A stretch of DNA of 64,000 bases from Candidatus Defluviilinea proxima (GCA_016721115.1 JADKIW010000001.1:4913501-4977500), one strand, 5' to 3'; shown: positions 23,685 through 33,284, counted from the stretch's first letter. Numbers and translations are program-made. The notes: generated by a model from the sequence alone, not told the origin.

Positions 23685-24026
23685 ATGCAAATCGGAGAGA
23701 CACTTTACGTAACAACCCGTGACGACTTTCGCAAATGGCTGATAGCAAATCACCAAGCCAAGAAAGAGATCTGGTTGATTCGTTATAAGAAAGTCACGAA
23801 GAAACCGTCTCTTGACTACGTGGAGGCGGTGGAGGAAGCCATCTGTTTTGGATGGATCGATAGCATGGAGAAAGGCATGGATGAGGAACGCTTTGCTTTG
23901 CGCTTCTCCCCGCGCAAGCCAAAATCGAACTGGACGAACACGAACAAGGACCGTGCCCGCAAGATGATCGCCGAAGGCAGGATGTCTCCCGCTGGGAAGG
24001 CAACTCTGCCGCCTGATGTAAAGTAG
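23685..24026 (+). CDS. YdeI/OmpD-associated family protein, truncated
   Basis: 113 residues. VEEAICFGWIDSMEKGMDEER and LRFSPRKPKSNWTNTNKDRARK, then MIAEGRMSPAGKA, match the N-terminal two thirds of YdeI-like proteins, which usually run to about 190 residues. The frame ends with TAG soon after MSPAG, so the C-terminal DUF part is missing. It may be a functional short form or a decayed gene. It begins 6 bases after the preceding stop and 6 bases before the hydrolase gene, so all three are likely on one transcript. Confidence 0.75.
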   Translation: MQIGETLYVTTRDDFRKWLIANHQAKKEIWLIRYKKVTKKPSLDYVEAVEEAICFGWIDSMEKGMDEERFALRFSPRKPKSNWTNTNKDRARKMIAEGRMSPAGKATLPPDVK

Positions 24027-24032
24027 GATTCA

Positions 24033-24977
24033 ATGTATCCAAAAAGTTGGCGCTACTATCGAAATTCCATGCTACTCTGGGCCATCTTCATTGCTCTTTT
24101 GATGTCTGCCGGCTACGCAATAAGGCATCCAATCTATTGGATCACAGCTTTGTTACTTTGGTTCTTCCTTAATTCATGTAGGCGAGCGTTCCATTTCGCC
24201 CACCCAAATAGACGCTTCGGCTGGATGGCCGTGACCAAGTTGGAGTTTCGAGAATTGACGTTCAAATCGCGCGATGGGCTGACTCTGTTCGGACGTTTCA
24301 TCCCAGCCCGAAATCATGCGACGATCATCCTAGTCCACGGACTGGGAAGCGCAAACAATGACATGCTGGTGTACGCGGAATTCCTCGTCAACGCCGGTTA
24401 TGGAGTCTTCATGATCGACCTGCGTGCTCATGGAAGCAGTGACGGTGACATATCCACATATGGACTTCGCGAAGCGGACGATGTTGCAGGCGCCGTGGAT
24501 TACTTGCAAACACGCTTGGATGTGCACGGAGACAAGATCGGCGTCTTCGGTATTTCATTGGGTGCACAAGCCGCCCTGCGCGCCGCCCTGAAAACGGACA
24601 AGATCCGTGCTCTGGTTTTGGAAGGACTCGGCCCAATGATTTTCAGCGACCACGGCGGCAAGCCTGACTCTTTGATCCGCTGGATACATTACCCAGCCAA
24701 TTGGTTATATTATCGTCTTTACGAGTTCATGATCGGCGGAAAGGACTTGGGTGTTTTAGAAGTGATCGGCAAACTTGCACCTCGACCCGTTCTATTGATC
24801 GCCAGCGGCGCAAATGACATATACTTCAACCGCCTGTTTTTTAAAGCCGCGCAGGAACCCAAAGAATTATGGGAACTACCCAACGGCGTTCATGGCGGCG
24901 CTATTCTGCAAGACCCGAAAGAATATACAAAACGTTTGACAGAGTTTTTCAGGAAAGCGTTGGATGTTCAAAGTTGA
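24033..24977 (+). CDS. Membrane-anchored alpha/beta hydrolase
   Basis: 314 residues. Two hydrophobic helices lie near the N-terminus (about 12-28 and 33-50), followed by an alpha/beta hydrolase fold. The oxyanion region is IILVHGLGSANND, the nucleophile elbow is GVFGISLGAQAAL (Ser in GISLG), an acid is likely in LLIASGANDIYFN, and the base His is in LPNGVHGG. It resembles BAAT/DUF-type lipase-like hydrolases. The substrate is unknown. AGGA lies 5 bases before the start. Confidence 0.87.
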   Translation: MYPKSWRYYRNSMLLWAIFIALLMSAGYAIRHPIYWITALLLWFFLNSCRRAFHFAHPNRRFGWMAVTKLEFRELTFKSRDGLTLFGRFIPARNHATIILVHGLGSANNDMLVYAEFLVNAGYGVFMIDLRAHGSSDGDISTYGLREADDVAGAVDYLQTRLDVHGDKIGVFGISLGAQAALRAALKTDKIRALVLEGLGPMIFSDHGGKPDSLIRWIHYPANWLYYRLYEFMIGGKDLGVLEVIGKLAPRPVLLIASGANDIYFNRLFFKAAQEPKELWELPNGVHGGAILQDPKEYTKRLTEFFRKALDVQS

Positions 24978-25036
24978 AAATGATTTTTCTTCCTCCATTA
25001 GAAGTGAGAGTCCGCTTTAGTGGGCTTCGTAGAATA

Positions 25037-25058
25037 GCCCGACGGTTAAACGTCGGGC
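25037..25058. repeat. Small palindromic repeat GCCCGACG...CGTCGGGC
   Basis: An 8-bp perfect stem with loop GTTAAA in the gap between the hydrolase and lipoprotein genes. The core GCCCGACG also occurs inside the repeat at 16.9 kb. The remaining gap (24978-25163) shows no gene. Confidence 0.6.
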
Positions 25059-25163
25059 GGGCATGACCCACGCACCCACCCCGCGCTGGAAGATGTGCAA
25101 GGATTGAAAGTTTGAACTGGAACGATTTTAAAGGATTGGATGTCTCTATGACAGAGGCAAATC

Positions 25164-25850
25164 ATGAATAAACATTACATACAATCCATCCTAAAATTTA
25201 CTTTGTTGATTGTTACTATCCTTTCAGCGGGCTGTGGACGATCAACTCTTACCGCTTCTCCAGAAACAATGGCGGACACTATTACACCACAGCCATTTAG
25301 TACTTCAACTTCCGTACCCACGACTCCAACAATTACAGTAACTCCCTTACCATGTTACTCTTGGACACAAACACCCACGACGGATCTTGAGAAAATCGCA
25401 GAAAATTGGTTTCTATCTAACATTCCTCAAATTCCCGAGCGTAGTCTGTATCAATTGGTTGACGCAGGAGAAACATGGAGTGCTATTTGCTATCATTATC
25501 AATACTTAATATTGACAAATGACACAATAGCTCAAAGTCCAATAGAGATATCTTTACATATACTTACGCAATCTGCTGGTCAAGATTATTTTTACATAGA
25601 CAACGTAATCGTTGCGGCTGTAAACAGTGATATTTTAAGAAACAATAATCTTGCGGTTCCAGCTCCCCGAGACCGAAATATTATGACTGTCATTGTGACG
25701 GACCCATATATCGATGTTCAAACTGAAAGTCGAATAGATTTTGTCTTTGAAAATGATATTTGGGAAATTAAATGGTGGGGATACAGGTGGAAGTGTATTA
25801 CTGGTGAAGATATAGAATGGAAGAATACAGAAAATATATATGACTGCTAA
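25164..25850 (+). CDS. Lipoprotein of unknown function
   Basis: 228 residues. The signal FTLLIVTILSAGCGRS has the lipobox SAGC. A Thr/Pro tether follows (about residues 28-70), and then a globular part with TTDLEKIAENWFLSNIPQIP and a Trp-rich C-terminus (IWEIKWWGYRWKC). The two cysteines in the last 20 residues could form a disulphide. AT-rich codon use differs from metH next to it. Its stop is 16 bases before metH. Confidence 0.7.
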   Translation: MNKHYIQSILKFTLLIVTILSAGCGRSTLTASPETMADTITPQPFSTSTSVPTTPTITVTPLPCYSWTQTPTTDLEKIAENWFLSNIPQIPERSLYQLVDAGETWSAICYHYQYLILTNDTIAQSPIEISLHILTQSAGQDYFYIDNVIVAAVNSDILRNNNLAVPAPRDRNIMTVIVTDPYIDVQTESRIDFVFENDIWEIKWWGYRWKCITGEDIEWKNTENIYDC

Positions 25851-25866
25851 TAATTACAGGAGCAAT

Positions 25867-28800
25867 ATGAATAAAAAATATACAAACAGAAAATACCTCG
25901 ACGCACTCGAAAAGAAAGTCCTCGTTTTCGATGGCGCGATGGGGACTAGCCTGCAACTGCAAAACCTCACTGCTGAACATTTCGGCGGCGAACAATACAA
26001 CGGATGCAACGACTATCTCGTCATCTCGTATCCGCAAGCCGTGGAAAAAGTCCATCGCTCGTTTCTTGAAGTCGGTGTGGATGTGCTCGAAACGGATACC
26101 TTCCGTTCCAACCGCATCACGATGAAGGAATACGGATTGCAAGACAGGGTAATTGAAATAAATGAGACCGCTGCAAGATTAGCGCGTCGATTGGCAGACG
26201 AATACTCGACCGTAGCCGATAGACCATCGACCACTGATGGTCAACGGTCAATGGTCAATGGTCATCCTCGGTTTGTAGCAGGTTCGATTGGTCCAAGTGG
26301 CAAGCTCCCCTCCACCAACGACCCCGAGCTTTCCAACGTCAGCTTTGACGAACTCGTGGATACTTTCCGTGAACAAGCTGTTGGTCTCATCAAAGGCGGC
26401 GTGGATGTCATCCTCATCGAAACATCGCAGGACATTCTCGAAGTCAAAGCCGCCATCATCGGCATCCACAAGGCTTTCGACGAGACTCAAGTCTATTTGC
26501 CGATTCAGGCTCAGGTCACGCTTGATACGACGGGTCGCATGTTGCTCGGCACCGACATCAACGCCTCGCTCGCCATCCTCGAAGGCATGGGCATCGATGT
26601 CATCGGTCTCAACTGTTCCACGGGACCCGAACACATGCGCGAGCCCATCCGCATCCTCGGCGAAAATTCCACATTGCCTGTGTCATGTATTCCGAATGCA
26701 GGTCTTCCGTTGAACGTTGATGGACAAGCTGTTTATCCGCTCGAGCCCGAACCGTTTGCGAATGACCTCTACGAATTTGTGACCAAGCATAATATTTCTG
26801 TTGTGGGTGGATGTTGTGGCACGACGCCGACTCATCTTAAGTTGCTTGTGGACAAGCTGAATCAGACTCCGCCTCCCAAGCGACCGCTTCAATCTACGCC
26901 TCAGCTTGCCTCTGCCATGTCAGCGATTGCCATGCGACAAGATCCCCCGCCCACCCTGCTCGGCGAACGACTCAACGCCCAAGGCTCACGCAAATTCAAG
27001 CGACTCCTGCTCGAAGAAGATTACGACTCGATTTTGGAGATCGCCCGCGAACAAGTGGACTTTGGTGCGCACGCCCTCGACATCTCCTGCGCTGTCACCG
27101 AACGCGCCGATGAAGCCGAGCTCATGCGCAAGGTCGTAAAGAAACTTGAGATGGGCGTGGATGTTCCATTGGTGATCGACACCACCGAACTTGATGTTCT
27201 CGAAGTTGCGCTCCAGACCGCACCTGGGCGATGTCTCATCAACTCGACTCATTTCGAAGCAGGTCGTACCAAAGCCGATAAAGTTTTTGCATTGGCAAAA
27301 GCACATAATGCCGCGGTCATCATCATGACCATTGACGAAAACGGCATGGCAAAGACCCGTGAACGGAAACTCGAAGTCGCCAAACGCATATACGATGTCG
27401 CCGTCAACGAATTTGGTCTCAAGCCTGAAGACTTGGTCTACGACGCTTTGACCTTCACCCTCGCCACAGGCGACCAGGAATTTGTCGACTCTGCCATTGA
27501 AACCATCGAGGGCATTCGACTCATCAAACAAGAACTGCCTGGTGTGATGGCTTCGCTTGGCGTGAGCAATTTGTCGTTTGGTTTTGCGCCGCAAGCCCGC
27601 CCCGCTTTGAACTCGGTCATGTTGTATCACTGCGTGCAAGCAGGATTGGATATGGCAATCGTCAATCCAGCGCACGTTACCGCCTATGCCGACATCCCTG
27701 CCGAAGAAAAAGAACTCTGCGAAGATCTCATCTTCAACCGCCGCGCAGATGCACTTCAACGGTATATCGAACACTACGAAAACGTCACTCCAACAACCGA
27801 GTCAACTCTTGCCGATCCCACCGAAGGCATGACCCCCGAACAACGCCTGCACTGGAAGATCGTCCACCGCAAGAAAGAAGGCGTCGAGGCAGATATTGAT
27901 GAGATCATCAACCGAAGTAGGGACGGGCAGCTGCCCGTCCCTACGACCCATGAGGTTGCCGTTCATACCTTGAACAACACCCTCCTCCCCGCCATGAAAG
28001 AAGTCGGTGACAAATTCGGGGCGGGTGAATTGATCCTGCCCTTCGTGCTTCAATCCGCTGAGGTAATGAAGAAGACCGTCTCACATCTCGAGAATTATCT
28101 TGAAAAAGTCGAAGGCGTCACAAAAGGCACAGTCGTCATCGCTACGGTCTACGGCGACGTGCATGATATCGGCAAGAACCTCGTCAAAACGATTCTCGCC
28201 AACAACGGCTACACCGTCATTGACCTTGGCAAGCAGGTCCCTGCGGAAACAATTATCACCAAAGCTGTCGAAGCAAACGCTACTGCGATTGGTTTATCCG
28301 CGTTGCTCGTGTCCACATCCAAGCAAATGCCGCTCATCGTCAACGAACTCCAACGCCGCGGACACAAAATCCCTGTGCTCATTGGCGGTGCCGCAATCAA
28401 TCGTCGCTTCGGACGTCGAATCCTCCAAACCGAAGGTGGCGATTTCTACGACCCGGGTGTCTTCTATTGTAAAGATGCCTTCGAAGGTCTCGAGACGATG
28501 GATCAGTTGATCGATACCAATCGGAAACCCGCGCTCCTCGAACAAGTCCGCAAAGAAGCGGATATGGAACTCGGACGCGCCAGCGCTAAACCTACCAGTG
28601 TTCAAACTTTCGAACGTTCCAATATTGTCCCTGCACCTCTTACACTCTCACCTTCCAAGTTCGGTATGCGCGTTGTCAAGAACATGCCACTCGAAATGGT
28701 GCTTCAACATCTCAATATCAACGAACTTTATCGCCTCTCGTGGGGTGCCAAGAACACACACGGAGAGGAATGGACCAAACTCAAAGCCGAATTCGATGCG

Positions 28801-29424
28801 CGCCTCAATACGATGAAGCGCGATGCCATGCGCTACAAGTGGCTCAATCCACAAGGCGTTTACGGCCTCTTCCCCTGTCAGGCTGAGGGTGACAATCTCA
28901 TCGTCTACAATCCAGAGAATCTCGATGAAGTTCTAACTCGCTTCAACTTCCCGCGTCAACCATACGATGAGCATCTCGCATTATCTGATTACTATGCATC
29001 GGTCGAGTCTGGGCAAATGGATGTGGTAGCCTTCCAGGTTGTCACCGTTGGGCAGGAAGCCTCCGAAAAATTCGATAAGCTCCAAGCCGCCAACGATTAC
29101 ACCGAAGCCTACTTCACACACGGACTCGCCGTCCAAGCCGCAGAAGCAACTGCAAATTACTTGCACGAACATGTCCGCCGCGAAATGGGTATCCCTGAAG
29201 GGCAAGGTAAACGCTACTCGTGGGGCTATCCCGCAATCCCTGAGTTGGAAGATCATCAAAAAGTTTGGGAGTTGCTACCCGCTGTCGAGAAAGAACTCGG
29301 TATCACATTATCGCCTTCCTATCAGTTGATTCCTGAACAATCCACGGCAGCGATCATTGTCCATCACCCACAGGCGAAGTATTACAGCGTAGGTGAATCA
29401 CGCGTTGAGCAGTTGATGAGATAA
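25867..29424 (+). CDS. metH: Cobalamin-dependent methionine synthase
   Basis: 1185 residues from ATG 25867, preceded by CAGGAG. All modules are present: homocysteine-binding (FDGAMGTSLQLQNL, zinc ligands in GLNCST and GGCCGTTP near 316), pterin-binding (ERLNAQGSRKFKRLL), the helical cap, cobalamin-binding with D764-V-H766-DIG, whose His766 is the axial cobalt ligand, and the AdoMet reactivation domain (RYSWGYPAIPE). It makes methionine from homocysteine and methyl-THF. Two palindromic repeats are inserted in frame: residues about 117-133 (DRPSTTDGQRSMVNGH) and about 684-693 (SRDGQLPVPT). Both lie in likely surface loops or linkers. It is followed by the MTHFR fusion gene with 8 bases between. 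Confidence 0.97.
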   Translation: MNKKYTNRKYLDALEKKVLVFDGAMGTSLQLQNLTAEHFGGEQYNGCNDYLVISYPQAVEKVHRSFLEVGVDVLETDTFRSNRITMKEYGLQDRVIEINETAARLARRLADEYSTVADRPSTTDGQRSMVNGHPRFVAGSIGPSGKLPSTNDPELSNVSFDELVDTFREQAVGLIKGGVDVILIETSQDILEVKAAIIGIHKAFDETQVYLPIQAQVTLDTTGRMLLGTDINASLAILEGMGIDVIGLNCSTGPEHMREPIRILGENSTLPVSCIPNAGLPLNVDGQAVYPLEPEPFANDLYEFVTKHNISVVGGCCGTTPTHLKLLVDKLNQTPPPKRPLQSTPQLASAMSAIAMRQDPPPTLLGERLNAQGSRKFKRLLLEEDYDSILEIAREQVDFGAHALDISCAVTERADEAELMRKVVKKLEMGVDVPLVIDTTELDVLEVALQTAPGRCLINSTHFEAGRTKADKVFALAKAHNAAVIIMTIDENGMAKTRERKLEVAKRIYDVAVNEFGLKPEDLVYDALTFTLATGDQEFVDSAIETIEGIRLIKQELPGVMASLGVSNLSFGFAPQARPALNSVMLYHCVQAGLDMAIVNPAHVTAYADIPAEEKELCEDLIFNRRADALQRYIEHYENVTPTTESTLADPTEGMTPEQRLHWKIVHRKKEGVEADIDEIINRSRDGQLPVPTTHEVAVHTLNNTLLPAMKEVGDKFGAGELILPFVLQSAEVMKKTVSHLENYLEKVEGVTKGTVVIATVYGDVHDIGKNLVKTILANNGYTVIDLGKQVPAETIITKAVEANATAIGLSALLVSTSKQMPLIVNELQRRGHKIPVLIGGAAINRRFGRRILQTEGGDFYDPGVFYCKDAFEGLETMDQLIDTNRKPALLEQVRKEADMELGRASAKPTSVQTFERSNIVPAPLTLSPSKFGMRVVKNMPLEMVLQHLNINELYRLSWGAKNTHGEEWTKLKAEFDARLNTMKRDAMRYKWLNPQGVYGLFPCQAEGDNLIVYNPENLDEVLTRFNFPRQPYDEHLALSDYYASVESGQMDVVAFQVVTVGQEASEKFDKLQAANDYTEAYFTHGLAVQAAEATANYLHEHVRREMGIPEGQGKRYSWGYPAIPELEDHQKVWELLPAVEKELGITLSPSYQLIPEQSTAAIIVHHPQAKYYSVGESRVEQLMR
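26217..26264 (+). repeat. In-frame GATAGACCAT-class repeat inside metH
   Basis: The stretch has CGATAGACCATCGACCA and repeats of GGTCAATGGTCA, the same vocabulary as the intergenic elements at 56.05 and 57.07 kb. It encodes a hydrophilic loop and keeps the reading frame. Confidence 0.8.
27917..27944 (+). repeat. In-frame GTAGGGACGGGCAG palindrome inside metH
   Basis: A 28-base perfect palindrome with no spacer. It lies between the pterin and cobalamin modules and encodes SRDGQLPVPT. The GTAGGGGCG element at 50.63 kb is of the same type. Confidence 0.85.
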
Positions 29425-29432
29425 CAACAAAC

Positions 29433-31283
29433 TTGACAAACAAATTTTTAGAATTACTTTCCTCTCAAACTCTGCTCGCCGATGGTGCAATGGGTACCAT
29501 GCTCCATGCGCGCGGTGTGGGATTCGATAAATGTTTCGATGAACTGAATATCACCAATCCTTCTGCAGTGGCAGAGATCCACCGCACGTATATCGAGGCG
29601 GGAGCACAGTTGGTCATTACCAACACCTTCGGCGCGAACCGTTTCAAACTCACAAAACACGGTTTGCAGGAAGATGTCAAAGAGATCAATCACAAAGGCG
29701 TGGAGTTGGCCAAACGTGTCATTGCCGCGTCGTTCAAGGATGTGTTGATTGCCGGGGATGTAGGTCCGCTTGGGGTAAGGATCGCCCCCTATGGGCGAGT
29801 CCAGTTGGAGGAGGCGCGTGAGGCGTTTGCGGAGCAGATTCAGGCATTGGCAGATGCAGGTGCAGATTTGATCCTGATCGAAACGTTCAGTGATCTATAT
29901 GAGATCCGCGAGGCGATCAAGGCAACACGAAATGTATGCGACCTGCCTGTCGTTGCGTCGGTCACGTTTACACGCGATGACCGTACATTGCTTGGGGATA
30001 ATCCAGCCAAAGTGGCCCGGACTCTCCATGAGACAGGCGCAGATATGATCGGCGTGAATTGCTCCGGCGGGCCTGCACAACTTTTGCGAATTCTAAAGCA
30101 AATGAAACAGGCTGTGCCCGATCGCTCCGCGAAGTTTTGGGTGAAGCCAAATGCAGGCTGGCCCGAACAAGTTGGCGGACGCATTATGTACCCTGCAGAC
30201 GCCGACTACTTTGGCGAGTATGCACTTTCGTTCCGCGATGCGGGCGCGTGCATTGTTGGTGGATGTTGTGGGACGACCCCGCAACACATCGCCACCATGC
30301 GCAAAGCCCTTGATACAAACCCGCCCATCGATCAGTCGCATATTGAAATCCTGCCGCAAGAGGAACTTGCTGAAACCGAAAAGGAACAGCCCACCCAGTT
30401 CGCACAAAAATTGAACAATGGTGGATTCGCCATCGCCGTTGAAATGGATCCGCCGCGCGGACTTTCAACCCACAAATTACTGGCGGGCGCTTCTCTCTTA
30501 GCCGACGCTGGCGCGGACGTGATCAACGTCGCTGATTCTCCGATGGCCCGCATGAGAATGTCCGCGTGGGCAGTGTGTGATGTGGTGCAACGTCAGGTAG
30601 GTGTAGAGTCGACGCTCCACTTCCCCACTCGTGGACGTAATCTTCTGCGCGTACAAGGTGACTTGCTTGCCGCACATGCACTTGGCATTCGCAATGTATT
30701 CGTTGTGATGGGCGACCCAACTTCGATCGGGGATTACCCCGAAGCAATGGATAACTACGATCTCGTGCCATCCGGCTTGATCAAACTCATCAAGCAGGGA
30801 TTCAACGAAGGTCTTGACCATTCAGGCACATCCATCGGACAACCTACCAATTTCTTTGTCGGTGCCGCTTTGAATTTATGCCCGCCCGATATGGATAATG
30901 AGATCAAGAACCTGCATCGCAAGATCAAAGCAGGTGCCGACTTTTTCCTCACACAACCTGTCTATCATCCGGACGACGGGCCAAAACTACTCGAAGCTTA
31001 CGAAGCAAAACACGGCAGACTGGATAAGCCCATTCTTGCTGGCATCTTGCCTCTGGTCAGTGTGAGACACGCGAACTTCCTACATCATGAGGTACCTGGC
31101 ATTACGATCCCGGAAGGAATGTTGAAGCGTATCGAAGCGGCGGGCGAGAACGGAGCCAAAGCCGGGGTGGAGGTCGCTGTTGAGTTGGTGAACCAGCTCA
31201 AAGGTTGGGCAGGAGGCGCCTATATCATGCCGCAATTCCACAAGTACGATATGGTCGCTGAGATCATCGAAGCGGTGGGGTAG
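29433..31283 (+). CDS. Bifunctional homocysteine S-methyltransferase / methylenetetrahydrofolate reductase
   Basis: 616 residues with a TTG start at 29433. Residues 1 to about 290 are a homocysteine methyltransferase domain (LLADGAMGTMLHARG, IGVNCSGGPAQL, IVGGCCGTTPQHIA with the zinc cysteines). Residues about 325-616 are a MetF-like FAD TIM barrel (FAIAVEMDPPRGLSTHKLL, FFLTQPVYHPDD). This is the YitJ-type fusion. It supplies methyl-THF for MetH and may itself form methionine from homocysteine, so the homocysteine domain is duplicated between neighbours. It ends in an intrinsic terminator. Confidence 0.94.
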   Translation: MTNKFLELLSSQTLLADGAMGTMLHARGVGFDKCFDELNITNPSAVAEIHRTYIEAGAQLVITNTFGANRFKLTKHGLQEDVKEINHKGVELAKRVIAASFKDVLIAGDVGPLGVRIAPYGRVQLEEAREAFAEQIQALADAGADLILIETFSDLYEIREAIKATRNVCDLPVVASVTFTRDDRTLLGDNPAKVARTLHETGADMIGVNCSGGPAQLLRILKQMKQAVPDRSAKFWVKPNAGWPEQVGGRIMYPADADYFGEYALSFRDAGACIVGGCCGTTPQHIATMRKALDTNPPIDQSHIEILPQEELAETEKEQPTQFAQKLNNGGFAIAVEMDPPRGLSTHKLLAGASLLADAGADVINVADSPMARMRMSAWAVCDVVQRQVGVESTLHFPTRGRNLLRVQGDLLAAHALGIRNVFVVMGDPTSIGDYPEAMDNYDLVPSGLIKLIKQGFNEGLDHSGTSIGQPTNFFVGAALNLCPPDMDNEIKNLHRKIKAGADFFLTQPVYHPDDGPKLLEAYEAKHGRLDKPILAGILPLVSVRHANFLHHEVPGITIPEGMLKRIEAAGENGAKAGVEVAVELVNQLKGWAGGAYIMPQFHKYDMVAEIIEAVG

Positions 31284-31301
31284 CAGAAATCCAATAAGGT
31301 G

Positions 31302-31345
31302 AAAGAGGAACGAGTGGTAAAATCCAGAAGCCGTTCCTCTTTTTA
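31302..31345 (+). terminator. Intrinsic terminator of the metH-MTHFR unit
   Basis: An 11-bp perfect stem AAAGAGGAACG/CGTTCCTCTTT with a 19-base loop is followed by TT; the plus-strand T-run overlaps the stem end. Confidence 0.75.
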
Positions 31346-31361
31346 TTACACAGGGTCCTTT

Positions 31362-32132
31362 ATGCTTCTTACCATTGACATTGGAAACACGAACATCACG
31401 CTCGGCCTATACGACGATAACAACATGGTTGCACATTGGCGGCTTGCCACCGATCACGCCCGCATGCCGGATGAATATGGTCTGCAGTTTCAGGGCCTTC
31501 TACAAAATGCAAACCATACCGCAAAAGATTTGACAGGCGTCTGCCTTGCATCGGTAGTGCCACAAATCACCAGCCGCGTGATACAAGCTTGCCGTGAATA
31601 CCTTAATCAGGAACCTTTTGTGGTGGATGTAGGCATCAAGACCGGCATCAAAGTGAAATATGAAGACCCTAAAACCGTTGGCGCCGACCGCATCGCAGAT
31701 GCCGTTGCTGTCTTGTATCTTTACAAAGGCCCTGCCTGTGTGATCGACTTCGGCACAGCCACAACCTTCAACGCCATCACAAGAGATGGTGAATATCTTG
31801 GCGGCGCGATCACAGCGGGCATCACACTTGCCACCGAAGCGCTCTTTACCCATGCCGCAAAACTTCCACGCATCGATCTCCAACGTCCGCCATCCGTTAT
31901 CGGACGAAACACAACACACGCCATGCAAGCAGGCCTGCTCTTCGGATATGTCAGCATGGTCGAAGGCATGGTCGAACGTTTCCGCAAAGAACTCGGCCCC
32001 AACATGAAAGTGATTGCCACAGGCGGGCTTGCTACCATCGTGGCACAGGAAACTGATGTGATCCAGATCATCGCTCCCTGGCTCACCCTCGATGGCCTGC
32101 GGCTTCTGTGGGACATCAACCATCCCTTATAG
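31362..32132 (+). CDS. coaX: Type III pantothenate kinase
   Basis: 256 residues, normal CoaX length. MLLTIDIGNTNITLGLYDDN is the phosphate-1 motif, VGADRIADAVAVLYLYKGP and CVIDFGTATTFNAI are family hallmarks, and VIATGGLATIVAQET is the adenosine motif. It phosphorylates pantothenate in CoA synthesis in the cytoplasm. I chose ATG 31362 because the longer frame begins inside the preceding terminator stem. Confidence 0.95.
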   Translation: MLLTIDIGNTNITLGLYDDNNMVAHWRLATDHARMPDEYGLQFQGLLQNANHTAKDLTGVCLASVVPQITSRVIQACREYLNQEPFVVDVGIKTGIKVKYEDPKTVGADRIADAVAVLYLYKGPACVIDFGTATTFNAITRDGEYLGGAITAGITLATEALFTHAAKLPRIDLQRPPSVIGRNTTHAMQAGLLFGYVSMVEGMVERFRKELGPNMKVIATGGLATIVAQETDVIQIIAPWLTLDGLRLLWDINHPL

Positions 32133-32139
32133 GAACTGA

Positions 32140-33093
32140 ATGAAGAAAATTTTTATAGCATCTTTGGGGATTATTTTTCTATTGGCATCCTGCAATGGAG
32201 GAACTTCTCTTCCTCCCACACCTTTCGCCACACCGTCAACAACGCCTCTGCCACCAACGGTCACTGCCACCGTTCAACCGAGCTTTACCCCCACTGAGAC
32301 TTTTACTCCCCTACCATCCCCCACCCCAACCGAAGCATGGATCGTGCAAGGCCCGGGCGATATTACGGTTCCAGTGATCCTCTATCACCGCATTGACATT
32401 TCACCGATAGACAGCCGATATTACGTGCGACCTGAAAAGTTCGAAGCGCAAATGAAGCTGTTGCACGATTGGGGCTATACAAGCATCACAACCTCAATGC
32501 TGATCGAAGCGATCAACAACGGAGCCAGCCTGCCGCCCCGTCCGTTCTTGCTTACGATAGATGACGGCAATCTCGATAACTACACAAACGCCTTCCCGAT
32601 CATGCAAAAATATGGGTTCACTGGCGTGTTGTACCTCGTCGGAAATTACATCGGCGCTCAAGGCTACATGGATGTAGACCAAATCCTTGAAATGCACAAC
32701 GCTGGCTGGGAGGTGGGAAGTCACAGCATGAACCACCTCGACCTGACCAAGCTCGAACCAGATGCGCTTCGCTATGAGATCGTCGAGTCGCGCGCATTTT
32801 TGGAAGACAAACTTGGCGTTCCTGTATTGACCTTTGCCTATCCTTTCGGCTTGTATAACGACGCCGCCATAGACTACATCAAGTTCGCTGGATACATCGG
32901 AGCCATGGGCGCCAGCGGATATTCCCCCGCACAGGGAACGTGGAATCTTTACAACCTACAACGTGCTGAGATCAAAGGGAACGAAGACGCGAAAACATTC
33001 ACTCGCTTTCTGCCGTGGGTAGGAGACACCTCCTTTTTACCGGCAGATACACCCACTCCCAGCCCAATACCGTCACGAACACCCAGCCCGTAA
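32140..33093 (+). CDS. Polysaccharide deacetylase (NodB domain) lipoprotein
   Basis: 317 residues. The signal has the lipobox LASC, and a Thr/Pro-rich tether follows (about 25-75). The NodB domain shows PVILYHRI, FLLTIDDGNLDNYTNAFPIM (the catalytic Asp and metal-binding Asp pair in TIDDG), WEVGSHSMNHLDL (metal-binding His pair in HSxxH) and LTFAYPFGLYNDA. Such enzymes remove N- or O-acetyl groups from cell-wall or surface glycans. AGGA precedes the start, 7 bases after coaX. It ends in a Pro/Thr/Ser tail. Confidence 0.92.
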   Translation: MKKIFIASLGIIFLLASCNGGTSLPPTPFATPSTTPLPPTVTATVQPSFTPTETFTPLPSPTPTEAWIVQGPGDITVPVILYHRIDISPIDSRYYVRPEKFEAQMKLLHDWGYTSITTSMLIEAINNGASLPPRPFLLTIDDGNLDNYTNAFPIMQKYGFTGVLYLVGNYIGAQGYMDVDQILEMHNAGWEVGSHSMNHLDLTKLEPDALRYEIVESRAFLEDKLGVPVLTFAYPFGLYNDAAIDYIKFAGYIGAMGASGYSPAQGTWNLYNLQRAEIKGNEDAKTFTRFLPWVGDTSFLPADTPTPSPIPSRTPSP

Positions 33094-33284
33094 TTACACA
33101 ACATATAAGAGAATGAGATTCTGAAGGGATGACATGGTTTCAAGGCCAGGCATCCATCAGGGTCAAGTTATCGTAACAGTGACCAGCCCAAAGGGAGAAA
33201 GAATCGCGCGAGTCCAGATGTATCACACAGTTATTATGAAATACGATAGCGTCATCCGCTAACAGAACTCTTATGTGACTTCCC

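Noticed and set aside
26217..26264. Frameshift or assembly junction in metH
   Set aside because: The frame is continuous and the added stretch matches a repeat family present elsewhere in the window.
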